Assembly: GCA_900323505.1 (NCBI GenBank)
Contig: OOIN01000002.1
Coordinates: 2,294,001 to 2,358,000, forward strand
Source: Ustilago trichophora
Lineage: Eukaryota; Basidiomycota; Ustilaginomycetes; Ustilaginales; Ustilaginaceae
Length of the DNA stretch: 64,000 nucleotides
Direction: 5' to 3'
The notes below the pieces were generated by a model. It did not search any database. It had not been told where the DNA came from and worked only from the letters and a program-made list of their open reading frames with translations. This document shows, one piece after another, positions 21,301 through 31,000 of the stretch. The position numbers were made by a program, and so were the translations under genes. Position 1 is the first letter of the stretch; every line of letters begins with the position of its first letter.

Positions 21301-22379
21301 CGTGGTGGGGGGAACAATATTGCCCCGCAAAAATCCATTGTCTTCTCAGGCTCCTGGCCAGTCAAATTTGAGCGATTTTTCCTTCATTTTCTTTTTTTTT
21401 TTCTCTCTCGTCCAAAAAAAGGGTCTGTGTGTCTCTCTTCCTGTGGCACGCCGCTGCACAATCTGTCACTTATCCGAGATTCGGCCACGTTTGCGAGCCA
21501 TCGACTCATCTCTCTCGCTCTTTTCTTTCTGTTGACGGTCAAGATTGATTGCAGTTGTAGCATGAGCAGCCTCACATGACTCTTGCGCTTCTTGATTGTT
21601 GTACACTAATCACTCGCACAGCAAAGGCCAATCAGAGGGTTGCTTACCCCGCAAAAGGCACACACACACACATAGAAAGAGGGCCTATCTCCTATCAACT
21701 CAGATCCACTCTCCGCCCTCTTGCCTCCTCCCTCTCTTCCAATCTCTTGACACTCTAACGTGGGCGCGTTCCTATCTCCTTGACGAGCGTCTAGTATCGT
21801 TGCTATCTAACGTAACTGCATAGTGCACAAGACTCGCGTTGCACCAGTGGAGCCACTTCATTCCGCATTATCGAGGGTTCGCACGCTTTTGCTTGGTCGA
21901 CTTTCGCATTGCTGCTCCAGGTACACACAAGCCACCATTGGACTGGATTGGTTTGGGTTGCTTTGCATACAGGAATCCTCACGCATGCAAGCGCATGTCT
22001 GTAGCTATACTCGCCGCCCACTTACGTTGTTGTTGAAACACTTCCGTGATTCCCTAGCTTTGCCGTTCCTCTTCATTCGCCTATATCTATCCTTCCTACT
22101 TTCATCAACCTTGCCTCGCCCCCCTTACTCCTCTCCTCATCATCAACACTCCTACTCCGGCCCCTCTTTACCTCGGGGACCCCCGCCACCCTCTTGGACA
22201 TCAGCACTTGGACTTGTGTGGTCAACGCCACCACGCAATTTCGGCCGAGATCGCCGCTCCTTCTCATCGTCACCACCTTTGACTTGGCCGCTCTTCACTC
22301 TATAGAGCTCCCATCAGCGCTTTCTCTCGAATCACCCTACCCCTGTCCAACGCAGCCGCCGCGCTAGCCATCTTTCATT
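18398..22379. other. 4-kb interval without a supported gene
   Basis: All open frames here are under 165 codons and lack recognisable motifs, including 19211..19423, 19865..20089 and 20137..20442 on the minus strand. The interval has T-rich runs at about 20930-20970 and 21390-21420. From about 22070 to 22370 it becomes strongly CT-rich on the plus strand, as in leaders of well-expressed fungal genes, so the permease may have a long 5' leader. A non-coding RNA cannot be excluded. Confidence 0.5.
18455..18464 (-). promoter_or_regulatory. TATA box of the Rds1-like gene
   Basis: The minus strand reads GTATATAAAC about 60 bases before the ATG, a good TATA match at a short distance. Confidence 0.45.
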
Positions 22380-23843
22380 ATGGGCGCCCTCCATCAAGTC
22401 CGCGTCTTCCTCTGGGGCGAGAAGCCCGCCACGAAACTCGAGCAGCGCCTCCTTCTCAAGATCGACGGAGTCGTCATGACGTTTTGCACCCTTCTCTTCT
22501 TGTCCAACTACCTCAACCGAGCTAACTTTTCCAACGCATACCTTACCGGTATGAAGGAAGACCTCAAGTTTCACGGCAAGCAGTTCAACCAGGTCAACTC
22601 AATCTTCACCGCTGGATACATTATCGGTCTGTGGCCCAACAATCTCATCCTCCAAGTGGTTCCCCCACGCTACTGGTTGCCCTTCTGCGGTGCAATGTGG
22701 GGTATCCTCTCCGCCTGTCTCGCTGCTACCAAGACCCCAGAACAGGTCATGGCCATTCGTTTCCTCCAGGCCCTCTTTGAGTCGTCTACCTTTACTGGCT
22801 GTCACTGGATTCTCGGTTCGTGGTACAAGGAGGAAGAACTCGGCAAGCGTTCTGGTATCTTCTCCACCTTTGCTCAGATGGGCTCTCTCTGGTCCGGTGT
22901 CATGCAAGGCCGAATTTCGCAAACCATGAACGGTCATTTGGGCCTCAAAAGCTACCAATGGCTCTTCATCATCGATTTCGCTCTCGCCATGCCCATCGCA
23001 CTCTTTGGATTCCTCCTCTTCCCCGACACTCCTCGCAAGACTAAAGCCTGGTTCCTCAGCGAAGAAGAGCGAGAGTTGGCAGTCAAACGACTGCCGCAGC
23101 ACGAACCTACCAAAATGTCGTGGAACTTGATCAAGCGTGTCTTTGGCAGATGGCACATTTACATGTTTGGTATGCTCTTCGGTTTTGGAAGTATGCTCGA
23201 ATCAGCAGGTATCAACAGTGTTATGGGATTCTGGTTCAAGAGTTTGGGTTTCAGCAAGGCTCAGATCAACTACTATCCTCTCTCGTTGATTAGTATTGCG
23301 ATTTTCACGACGATTGTTGCCGCTTATACAACCGATTACGTCGGAAGCCGATTCTGGGTCAATCCACTGATGGGTATCATTGTTTGCATTTCTTCGGCGA
23401 TGCTGTTGGTTTGGAAGATCCCTTATGGAGCAAAGTTTTTCGCATTCGCCATTCAGGGTGCAGGTTACATGGGTCAGGCGACCAACTTTGCCTGGGCTAA
23501 CATTGTCTGCGCTGAAGACGAACAGGAGCGTGCCATGGTTTTGGCAGGTATGAATGTTTTCAGTAACATTGTCAATTCGTGGTGGAGCTTCACCTTTTGG
23601 GCTGCTACAAGTGCACCCAAGTACCGAGATGGTTGGATTAGCATGTTCCCCCTCTCGGTATTTGTCACCATCGTCTCGTTGGGTATTGTCTACCTCGAAC
23701 GAAGGGATAAGAGGAGAAAGCAGGGCATGTACCCCGTTAGCGAGGAACAGGCTTCTCAACCCCACACCTACACTCTGCCAGCAAAGGGCACCGCAGAGGA
23801 GGCAGAGGCCGACGACAGGTCGTCCAACAAGGAGAAGGCTTAG
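22380..23843 (+). CDS. MFS anion:cation symporter, allantoate/pantothenate permease family
   Basis: This predicted plasma-membrane permease has 487 residues and a true ATG at 22380. About twelve hydrophobic segments are visible. Family marks of the Dal5/Fen2/Liz1/Vht1 group are LSNYLNRANFSNAYLTGMKE after helix 1, GLWPNNLILQVVPPRYWLP, RFLQALFESSTFTG in helix 4 and the central LFPDTPRKTKAWFLSEEERE stretch. The MKEDLKFHGKQFNQVNSIF region resembles the pantothenate (Fen2/Liz1) and vitamin H branches, so uptake of a vitamin-like carboxylate is a reasonable guess. The substrate is not proven. The C-terminus is short, polar and Glu/Lys-rich. The CT-rich region directly upstream fits a well-expressed gene. 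Confidence 0.9.
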   Translation: MGALHQVRVFLWGEKPATKLEQRLLLKIDGVVMTFCTLLFLSNYLNRANFSNAYLTGMKEDLKFHGKQFNQVNSIFTAGYIIGLWPNNLILQVVPPRYWLPFCGAMWGILSACLAATKTPEQVMAIRFLQALFESSTFTGCHWILGSWYKEEELGKRSGIFSTFAQMGSLWSGVMQGRISQTMNGHLGLKSYQWLFIIDFALAMPIALFGFLLFPDTPRKTKAWFLSEEERELAVKRLPQHEPTKMSWNLIKRVFGRWHIYMFGMLFGFGSMLESAGINSVMGFWFKSLGFSKAQINYYPLSLISIAIFTTIVAAYTTDYVGSRFWVNPLMGIIVCISSAMLLVWKIPYGAKFFAFAIQGAGYMGQATNFAWANIVCAEDEQERAMVLAGMNVFSNIVNSWWSFTFWAATSAPKYRDGWISMFPLSVFVTIVSLGIVYLERRDKRRKQGMYPVSEEQASQPHTYTLPAKGTAEEAEADDRSSNKEKA

Positions 23844-24159
23844 ACCCAATCACTCATCCCCCCTTCCCCTCCCACCCCCTCCCCGGGGTTCCCTTCTTTC
23901 GAGAATTCTATGTAGAAATACGCCCCCTGTCCACCCCCCAGTCTCATCCTAGTGCTTTTTATACTTATTTTATCGTGTTCGCAATGCTATGGTCTTTTTG
24001 TAAAAATTCTCCACTTCGTGAAAACGTGTGAAATGAGCGACGACTGCAACTATGACATGAATCAACGCTAAAGACCTGAAAAGCCTTTCAGCAAGGACTT
24101 TGGTCTCATCAAGACTTGGTATGTACCTATACACAACTCTGATAAGGAAGGGAATCCTG
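23844..24159. other. 3' spacer before the tRNA gene
   Basis: This holds the 3' UTR of the permease, with a C-rich stretch just after the stop, and then an AT-richer spacer leading to the tRNA. I see no gene. Confidence 0.5.
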
Positions 24160-24267
24160 TCCCGGCTAGCTCAGTCGGTAGAGCGTCAGACTCTTATGAT
24201 ACAAGGGTTTTCGAGCATGTTCTCGGAGTTCATCTGAATGTCGTGGGTTCGAGCCCCACGTTGGGAG
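24160..24267 (+). tRNA. tRNA-Lys (anticodon CTT) with a 35-base intron
   Basis: A full cloverleaf can be drawn. The acceptor arm TCCCGGC (24160-24166) pairs with GTTGGGA (24260-24266), with discriminator G at 24267. The anticodon arm pairs TCAGA (24186-24190) with TCTGA (24233-24237). The T arm pairs GTGGG with CCCAC around TTCGAGC. The anticodon CTT sits at 24193-24195. The extra bases 24197..24231 fall one base after the anticodon, the standard place of nuclear tRNA introns. A T-rich tract from about 24270 provides a Pol III stop. Confidence 0.95.
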
Positions 24268-24532
24268 GTCTTCTTTTTTGTATATATATATACATATACA
24301 TCTTTTTGACTTCTACTGTCTCTGGAGCCATTCATTTTATCACAAAGCAAATGGTGCGGGTAAAATGATAGCAATGAATAAACGAAAAATGAATGCGAAT
24401 GATAGATGCGATACAAATACAAGGTGTGACATGACAATTTTGGATTCGTGATGCAGACAACGTGTGAGCTAAGTCAAAGCCACTGTTAAGCGCAAAGAAA
24501 GACACTTAAAGCAAGCCTGTATTGAGACACTC
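24268..24532. terminator. Pol III T-tract and AT-rich spacer
   Basis: TTCTTCTTTTTTG directly after the tRNA is the expected RNA polymerase III termination signal. The rest is an AT-rich spacer with a TATATATATA run and leads to the Utp11 stop. Confidence 0.6.
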
Positions 24533-25585
24533 TTAACGCTTCCTCTGCTTACTAAACTTGTAAACCTTCTTTTTAGGTTTGCCTTGCTCGTCCTCGTCAT
24601 CACTCTCCTCATTCCCTGGCATGGCCAGACCGTTGCTCGTCACTTTGCCCTGCATGACGGCATCCTCGAGCGCATTCTTTTTCGCTTTGACCACCTGCGA
24701 GCGACCACCCTTATGCGTCATGAGCGCACGCACGAGGTTGAGCTTCTCGGCTGCCAACTGGAGGGCGTCGAGACGGGCATAGCGGGAGGCGAGTTCGGTG
24801 GTCAGGTAACCGAGGTGCTTGTTGCCCTTTTTGAGGGAGGAAGATGAAAGGTTGGTAGGGATGGGGGTGTCTTCGATGTCGGAGGAGTCGGACGGGAGGT
24901 CGTCGATCCAGTTGTCTCCGAATTCGTCGTCGTTGTTGTCGTCGTCTTCGATTTGCATGGATGCAGGTGCGATTGTGGATTTTGAGGTGGACGCAGGGGA
25001 AGAAGAGGAAGAGTAGGATCGGATGGCATCGGCGTCATCCAACCAGACCGTCTTCTTTCCCTGCGCTCCAATGACACTTCCTTTCTTCAACGACAAACTC
25101 GACCCTGCCTTCTTCCCCTTGCCACCTGCCTTCGCGATCAATCCAGCCCTCTCCAGCGTCTCCCTCCTCCCCGCCTTCTCGTCCAACCACTCCACACTCA
25201 ACCCCGCCACACTAGGCGCCAACCTCTCCACCAATCCCTTGACTCTCTTCTTCTCTGCCACAATTTGCGCCCTCACATATCCAACATCCTGCGTCTTCAA
25301 CAGCGCCACAACATCGTTATCCAGCTGCTCACTGGGACGAGCATGCTGATGTACGCCGTTGCGGGTAGAACTATTGATCATGCCAAAGTAGAATTCATCC
25401 TTGTTTCGCATGGCTGCTTTTTCAGAGAGACGCTTGAGCATGTCGCGCTTCTTGTGGTGGTCTTTGGCTCGTAGGACATAGTCTTTGTGCTTTTCGAGCA
25501 GGCCCAATTTAGCTCGTCCTACGGGTTGAGAGCGCTCCTTGTGGTTGCGCCGGTGGACGGCGTTTCGTAGTGAAGAGCCTGCCAT
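24533..25585 (-). CDS. UTP11: U3 snoRNA-associated protein Utp11 (SSU processome)
   Basis: Utp11 is a nucleolar component of the small-subunit processome, needed for 18S rRNA maturation. The 350-residue product starts at the ATG at 25585. The N-terminus carries the strongly conserved signature: SSLRNAVHRRNHKERSQP, then LGLLEKHKDYVLRAKDHHKK and KDEFYFGMINSSTRNGVH. YVRAQIVAEKKRVKGL follows. The middle has an acidic insert (EDDDNNDDEFGDNW) and Ser-rich parts that make the protein longer than yeast Utp11 (250 residues). The basic C-terminus ends in KKKVYKFSKQRKR, also typical of the family. It shares strand with cox11, whose stop is about 550 bases upstream. No intron is seen. Confidence 0.95.
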   Translation of the reverse strand: MAGSSLRNAVHRRNHKERSQPVGRAKLGLLEKHKDYVLRAKDHHKKRDMLKRLSEKAAMRNKDEFYFGMINSSTRNGVHQHARPSEQLDNDVVALLKTQDVGYVRAQIVAEKKRVKGLVERLAPSVAGLSVEWLDEKAGRRETLERAGLIAKAGGKGKKAGSSLSLKKGSVIGAQGKKTVWLDDADAIRSYSSSSSPASTSKSTIAPASMQIEDDDNNDDEFGDNWIDDLPSDSSDIEDTPIPTNLSSSSLKKGNKHLGYLTTELASRYARLDALQLAAEKLNLVRALMTHKGGRSQVVKAKKNALEDAVMQGKVTSNGLAMPGNEESDDEDEQGKPKKKVYKFSKQRKR

Positions 25586-26133
25586 TTTGATAATGATTAA
25601 GAGGGGGCCCGGTGCTGAGTATGGAGGTGGGTGGCTGAATGGGTTGAAGATGCTGTCGTTGCGAGTAGTGAGGTCGTCGGTGTCCTGGATGCAAATATAT
25701 CGGGCGACAAGGATATATATGATCGACCAAGCGTCTAGAGATCGATACTTGAGCTCCTGCTATCTTTTGTAGATGCTTTAGAAGCGAATGAACGAGGGCC
25801 AAGAGGGTGGAAGTCGCAATAAGTGGTTGCAACATGAGAAGTTTCGGAAGGTGGAGTTCCTCGACCGTGTTCCTCGACTGTGCAGCCCAAATTTCCACCA
25901 AAAATTTCCAGCGGCCGCCCTCACACGTGACCGGACCCTGAAAAATGATTTGTTTTTCGCCAGCAGCAGAAGAGAACGGCCTAACACATACAGTCATTTT
26001 TTCAGCCTCATCGACTGGCTCTTCCCCACACCTTCTCCACCGCGAGCGATAAGGGCTTGCAACGGACATAAGATTGCATCGAATGAGTAGTGAGTAGTAT
26101 TATATGCTGGTGCAATAAGGTGATGGTGGGCAT
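25586..26133. other. spacer between UTP11 and COX11
   Basis: This 548-base spacer holds the Utp11 promoter region, with a TATATATA run at 25713-25720 on either strand. The frame 25509..26069 overlaps the Utp11 start in another frame and has no recognisable content. Confidence 0.5.
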
Positions 26134-27331
26134 TTAGAGGTCTTTGCCGACGGTATATTTGCTCAAATCGGTATCTGGTCTGTCATGGAAATAAAAAGCA
26201 ACAAGTTTGTCAGTACGAATCCATATGTCGCTTCCCTTTACTCCATTGCTGCAGGACGTGATCTGAGTGAAACTTACTCCAGTTGACCGTTCTTCGGATT
26301 TCTTCTGGCAGAGAAGAACGTGTAGCTGAGCACAACGTCGTCAACGCCCTTGGTCGTGGGGTCGTCCAACACGTCGGTGTCGATAAAGAAGAAGACGGGC
26401 AAATCGACTTCTTCTCCCGCGAGCAATTTTTGTTCTTCAAAGCAAAAGCATTCTACTTTGGCAAAGAAGGGGGCAATCTGTCACCATCGCAATTACCACG
26501 TCAAACAGTTGTTGATATGTTAGATGCGTCAGTGAACGTGTCCAGCAAAAGCATTGGCAGGATAGAGAGAAAGGTGAAGATGGGGCTTACCTTATCAGGA
26601 GAGACATTATACGTGGCGATGCCGATAATGTCTCGATCGCTGTTGTTCTTAGCCGTATAGAAAGCCAATGCGGTTTCACCGGGCAAAACGTAAATCTCCT
26701 TCTGCTGTGGAGTAAATGACCAAGGAATAGCATCCGATGCATCTGCGTTGAACGTCACTCTGATCCTCTTTGTCGGTGCGTTCGTCGCTGGGTCCAAATA
26801 GGCAGGGATCAATCTCGACGGAGCGAACCTTTCAGGATCCGTGATAGGGGTGCCCGAAAACCCAGTTGCCGAGCAGAACGCACGATACAACGGCACAGCG
26901 GCATAGCTGAACCCCAACGTAAAGACCATCAGAGCGGCCGAGTACATGAAAAGGGACTGATTGCGTCGCTTATACGACTCCTTTTGACGGCGTTGGAATT
27001 CTTCGGTCAGCGCGGCAGCGCGGGACTTTGGCGCGGTGCCGATCGAAGAGGTCGAAGAGGTCGGAGAAGAGGAGGAGGAAGAGGGTGGCACGGATGCAGC
27101 CCACCGAGACGAGGTGCTAAAAGGCGATACGTGGGCTCGCAGCATATTTCGGTGAACAAGTCGGCTATCAATGCTCGTCGTCGAGCGCCTGAGGCTAGCT
27201 TCAATCGCCCAGGAATGCGCCATACGGAGGAGTGGCGAGCTTCGTGTGATGCCCACCGCGGGGCGTTGTGTGCAAGCCATCGCAGCGAGCCGCATGGAAG
27301 ATGTGGCGGTTGCCAGTGTCGGTCCGACCAT
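26134..27331 (-). CDS. COX11: cytochrome c oxidase assembly protein Cox11, three exons
   Basis: Cox11 is the inner-membrane copper chaperone that delivers Cu to the CuB site of Cox1. The gene has three exons on the minus strand: 27331..26591, 26477..26278 and 26179..26134. Donors are GTAAGC and GTAAGT and both acceptors are ACAG. The spliced product has 328 residues. An Arg/Ser-rich presequence is followed by one membrane helix (FMYSAALMVFTLGFSYAAVPLYRAFCSATGF spans it). The beta-barrel copper domain has YNVSPDKIAPFFAKVECFCF across the first junction, so the copper-binding CFCFEEQ lies in exon 2. DLPVFFFIDTDVL follows. Exon 3 encodes only the last residues, ending in YTVGKDL. The single unspliced frame would stop before the copper site, so splicing is essential. 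Confidence 0.95.
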
Positions 27332-27678
27332 GGTGAAACAACCTCAGACTATGGTAGCGACTGGATCGTACGTTGATCGGCGGCGGAAATTAAAGAGCCT
27401 TGTGGTTGATTGTGATCGAGGCTTCGCTATCTTTGGTGAAAGTGTTGTAGAAAACCGGGCAGGAGAGAGAAAGAGAGGATGTCAGGGTGCATTCGGAAGA
27501 AATAAAGCGGTCCCAACCAACTTGCACAACACCAAATTTCCCGCGCATTACCGACATCCGAACCTCGGCGAATTTCACTCGCTTACCTGAGCCTCTACCA
27601 TGCTCAGTTTGGTGTTCGCTCCAGCATCACCACACCCAATCGATCCCATACATGATCACTCAAGAATGAACAAATGAT
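27332..27678. other. intergenic between COX11 and the 5S gene
   Basis: This is the promoter region of cox11 followed by the upstream flank of the 5S gene. Frames such as 27171..27590 are antisense to the cox11 5' end and show no motif. Confidence 0.5.
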
Positions 27679-27796
27679 ATCTGCGGCCATAGAACCTTGA
27701 AAGCACCGCATCCCGTCCGATCTGCGAAGTTAAGCAAGGTATCGCCTAGTCAGTACTGCGGTGGGGGACCACGCGGGAATCCTAGGTGCTGCAGTT
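27679..27796 (+). rRNA. 5S ribosomal RNA
   Basis: The approximately 118-base gene has the 5S core GCATCCCGTCCGATCTGCGA, then AAGTTAAGC, which contain the internal A-box/C-box promoter. TCAGTACTGCGGTGGGGGAC and CACGCGGGAATCC follow. The ends CTGCGG and CTGCAG pair as helix I. Several T-runs directly downstream (from about 27796) serve as a Pol III terminator. It stands alone between protein genes and not in an rDNA repeat. The exact ends are uncertain by a few bases. Confidence 0.95.
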
Positions 27797-28054
27797 CTTT
27801 TCTTTTCTTTCCTTTTTTTTTCGCACTTTCCTACAGCTCACCAACATTCCTTCTACACAAGCTGAAGACATCGAGAGTTAGGGGTACGATAGCTGTCATG
27901 ATCAGACGTGACAATCGTGGATAGGAGTACATTTGGTAAAATACAAGCGCGCACACATGTGTGTGGTGGTGTGCGAATCCGTGAATGAAAGTGAGTGCGA
28001 GTATAGTGTAGGGTTTCCTTCTTTGGGAATGGGGTATAGTTAGTGGCGTTTACC
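27797..28054. terminator. T-rich Pol III stop and spacer
   Basis: TTCTTTTCTTTTCTTTCC and a longer T-run follow the 5S gene. The remainder is a TG-rich spacer running to the stop of the minus-strand membrane protein. Confidence 0.55.
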
Positions 28055-31000
28055 TTAGGAAGAGTCTCTCCGTCGCAATGGTCTACTGGCACTGCTTCCA
28101 GCGCTAGAGTGGTGCGGAACAGCAAATTCTTCAATCTGTTCCAGGGGGAAATCTGCATCGACTGGTGAAGCAGTTAGAGCAGAAGCTGTACCTCGACTCC
28201 TTGTACTTCCCGTCGCCGCGCCCTGAGAACGGGAGTCGAGGGACGAGCTCCAGCTTTCCTCTCGAATCGCATGCAGCCCACCTTCTGATGGACTGACGGA
28301 AAGCTGAGCGCCACCGCCGAGCATGCCAGGTAGACCCAACGGTGAACCGTTCGAGATGGCAGCTAGCACGTTAGGATGCATCAGTGGGGACAGGTTGAGG
28401 GCGCTTCCGGGTACCGAAGGCGCAGCAGTGCCGCTAGAGGTGCCATAGAGGAGGCGGTGCTGCTGCATGGCCGCGTTGTTCTCGTTCGCTGCGGCAGCGA
28501 GTCGGCGCTCGGCGAGGGTACGTTGTTCAATGTCCAATGCAATGAGTCCAGGTGGGTGACGTCGACTTTGGTCTGGGAAGGAGGCCCAGAGACGGCCTTC
28601 TTCAGAATCATCGGTGCCGCCAGATGCGTTCGAGTCGTAGCTCCCCGAAGGCGAGGCCGATCGACGACCTTCAGTACGAGCCGCCCCGATGGGAGCCAAA
28701 AGCAATGACCCAGAAGCCATACTCTGCGAGCCGACCTCCTCACCCTCATGCTGCTGCACGCTGCCGCTATCAGCTGTGGGTAGAGTCGTAGAAGCCGAAG
28801 TGGTGATGACAACGGGTACGTTGTCCACCTGCGGCTCCGTCTCCGATCGAGGCGTCAACCCAGATAGCCGCATAGCTGGCGAGTCTGCCGACGATCCTCC
28901 TACTTTGGGAGAAGAGCTTGGGACAGTAGGGGACACCTTGCGCGAGGCTGATCTACCAGCACCAAACAGCGACGCGATCCAGGACTCGCCTTCGACCCTG
29001 CCTCCGCTGCCGCTTCGTCTGCTACTTTCGGACGAGGAGTAATTTGTCACCCGTCCAAGCAGTGAGTTGCGCCCTCGCTTCTTGCCTCCGTCGACACCTT
29101 CCAAGCTGACACCGTCCTCGGAGGATGCCTCGTGACCGTGTCCGGAGGACCGAGGACGAGAATAGGTTCCCGATCGACGTCCTTTAGTGGATGAGCTGAG
29201 TGAGGTGCTGGAAGCGTTCGGAGCATCTGCTTGTTGTCGCATTGGCGGCGTAGAAGCGGAAGCTGCCGGTCCGGGTGTGAACAGCTCTGGGTTGGGTGCC
29301 GCTGCTGTCCACGAACCGTGCTTGGTGTCACTGCCACCTTGATCGGGCGAACCGGCCAGAGAAGGGTCCTTGGACATGGCAAAGGATGCAGGCATGGGTG
29401 GGACAATGGCTTGCATGATTCTGCGGTCGTTGTCGAACGTTTCGGGTTTCTTGGAAGCCGGGGCTGCAGTTCGTCGTTCGTCATGCTCTGCTTCTTCATC
29501 GTCCTCCTCGTCGATCTGGCCTCGAAGCCAGTCTTCGGTCTCGGTGACCATGCCTCCCGGATTGAGGCCTGAGCCATAGGCGAGGACCGGCGAGCTTCTC
29601 GGTCGCTTTCTTCCGCGCCATTCATTGAGAAGCGCTGTGTCGTTGGAAGACTGTGCAGGTAGCGCAGGTGCTGCCTGTGGCACCTCAGCCGTGCTGCCAA
29701 GTCCGCCAGGCTGCGTCCTCAAGTTCGAGCCTTGTTGATCGTAGAAGTGCAGACCGTGGCCGTCAGGCTCTCCATCAAATACACCTCCAGCTCGCTTCGA
29801 CGCAGTGTACGTATCATCGCGGCTCTGCTGGGCCGAGGCAGGCGTCGCACCGCCATCGTCGAGTAGTGGTGAATCTCGCAACCCCGAAGGTGCCGCGTTG
29901 AGAGCGGCCAGCCGGTTCAGCGAAGAAATACTAGAAGCACGCATGCTTGTGCGGTCGTTACGCGACGAGATAGACGATGCATCGCGCAGCTGCTCTTTCG
30001 ATCGAGGGCTTCGGCCGATGGGCAGAGGAGCTGGTGAATAGGGATCGCTGGCGTCACTGTTGTCGCCTTCGTCGGACGGGGACGATTCGAGGTGCTGTAC
30101 GTGGAAAGCCTGCGGAGCAGGCGTCACAGTAGCGGCAGCAGCCTTGGTGGGCTCGTCTTGTGCAGCCGCCCACATCTCTGGCTGGACTGCCTCGGGAGAT
30201 GTGAGTGCCAATCCTGTTTGCGATTGCGAGAAGCGGAGATCCGTTCCGAACCAGTCACGCGGCTGATCAAGCTGACCATAGCCACCTGCTCCCTGTGCTT
30301 GTGCATATGTGGTGGGCACGACTTGGGTCGAATCGAACGTGCGGTCGCCAGCATGCTCTTCGGCCGCAACACCTGTTTTATTAGGTTCGTGATGCGAGTC
30401 TTGCATGGGGAGCGGCTCGTGCAACAGGCCTGCGTCGAATAGGATGGCGCGAATGCGATCCTCCGCACGCCAACGCCAAGCCCAGCGTCGATGAGTAGCT
30501 TGCTGGATGTTGTCTCCATCTTGCAGGAATGACTGCGCCCCTGTGGGTTGCGAGCCAAACTGTCGCACAACGAGGCCACGTCGGCTGTGACCGGCAAAGC
30601 TCGTCAGCTCGGTATCAGCAACAGCATTTCGATCCTGCTCCTGCTGGATGAGGCTCTTGCATCCCAGCGTTGCCGCAAGGCCCAGATTCGCAAGGAGCAA
30701 GACGCCAAGCTTCCATGCAGCCCAAGCGGCCTGGATGGTGATCAGGATGAATGCAAACTGACTAAAGCGCTGTGTTGTTTGGTTGAAGTAGACGGAATCT
30801 CGTACACCCTGAGTGACCAGAGTGGGACCGGATGGCTTGTAGAAGACCAACAAGATTGCCGAGATAACGCCGCGTGGGAGCAGCGTCAGCACGGTTGGCC
30901 AGTTTTGAGAGTAGTGCCAGAAGGTCTCGATAAGAGCATCACGGCGGTTGCCGCTCTTGCGCGCTTTGTAAAGCAAGCTGTAGAGCGAGTAGTCTTTGAT

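Noticed and set aside
26501..26590. Unspliced end of the first cox11 frame as the true C-terminus
   Set aside because: It would end before the CFCFEEQ copper site. Good splice sites restore the conserved domain in exon 2.
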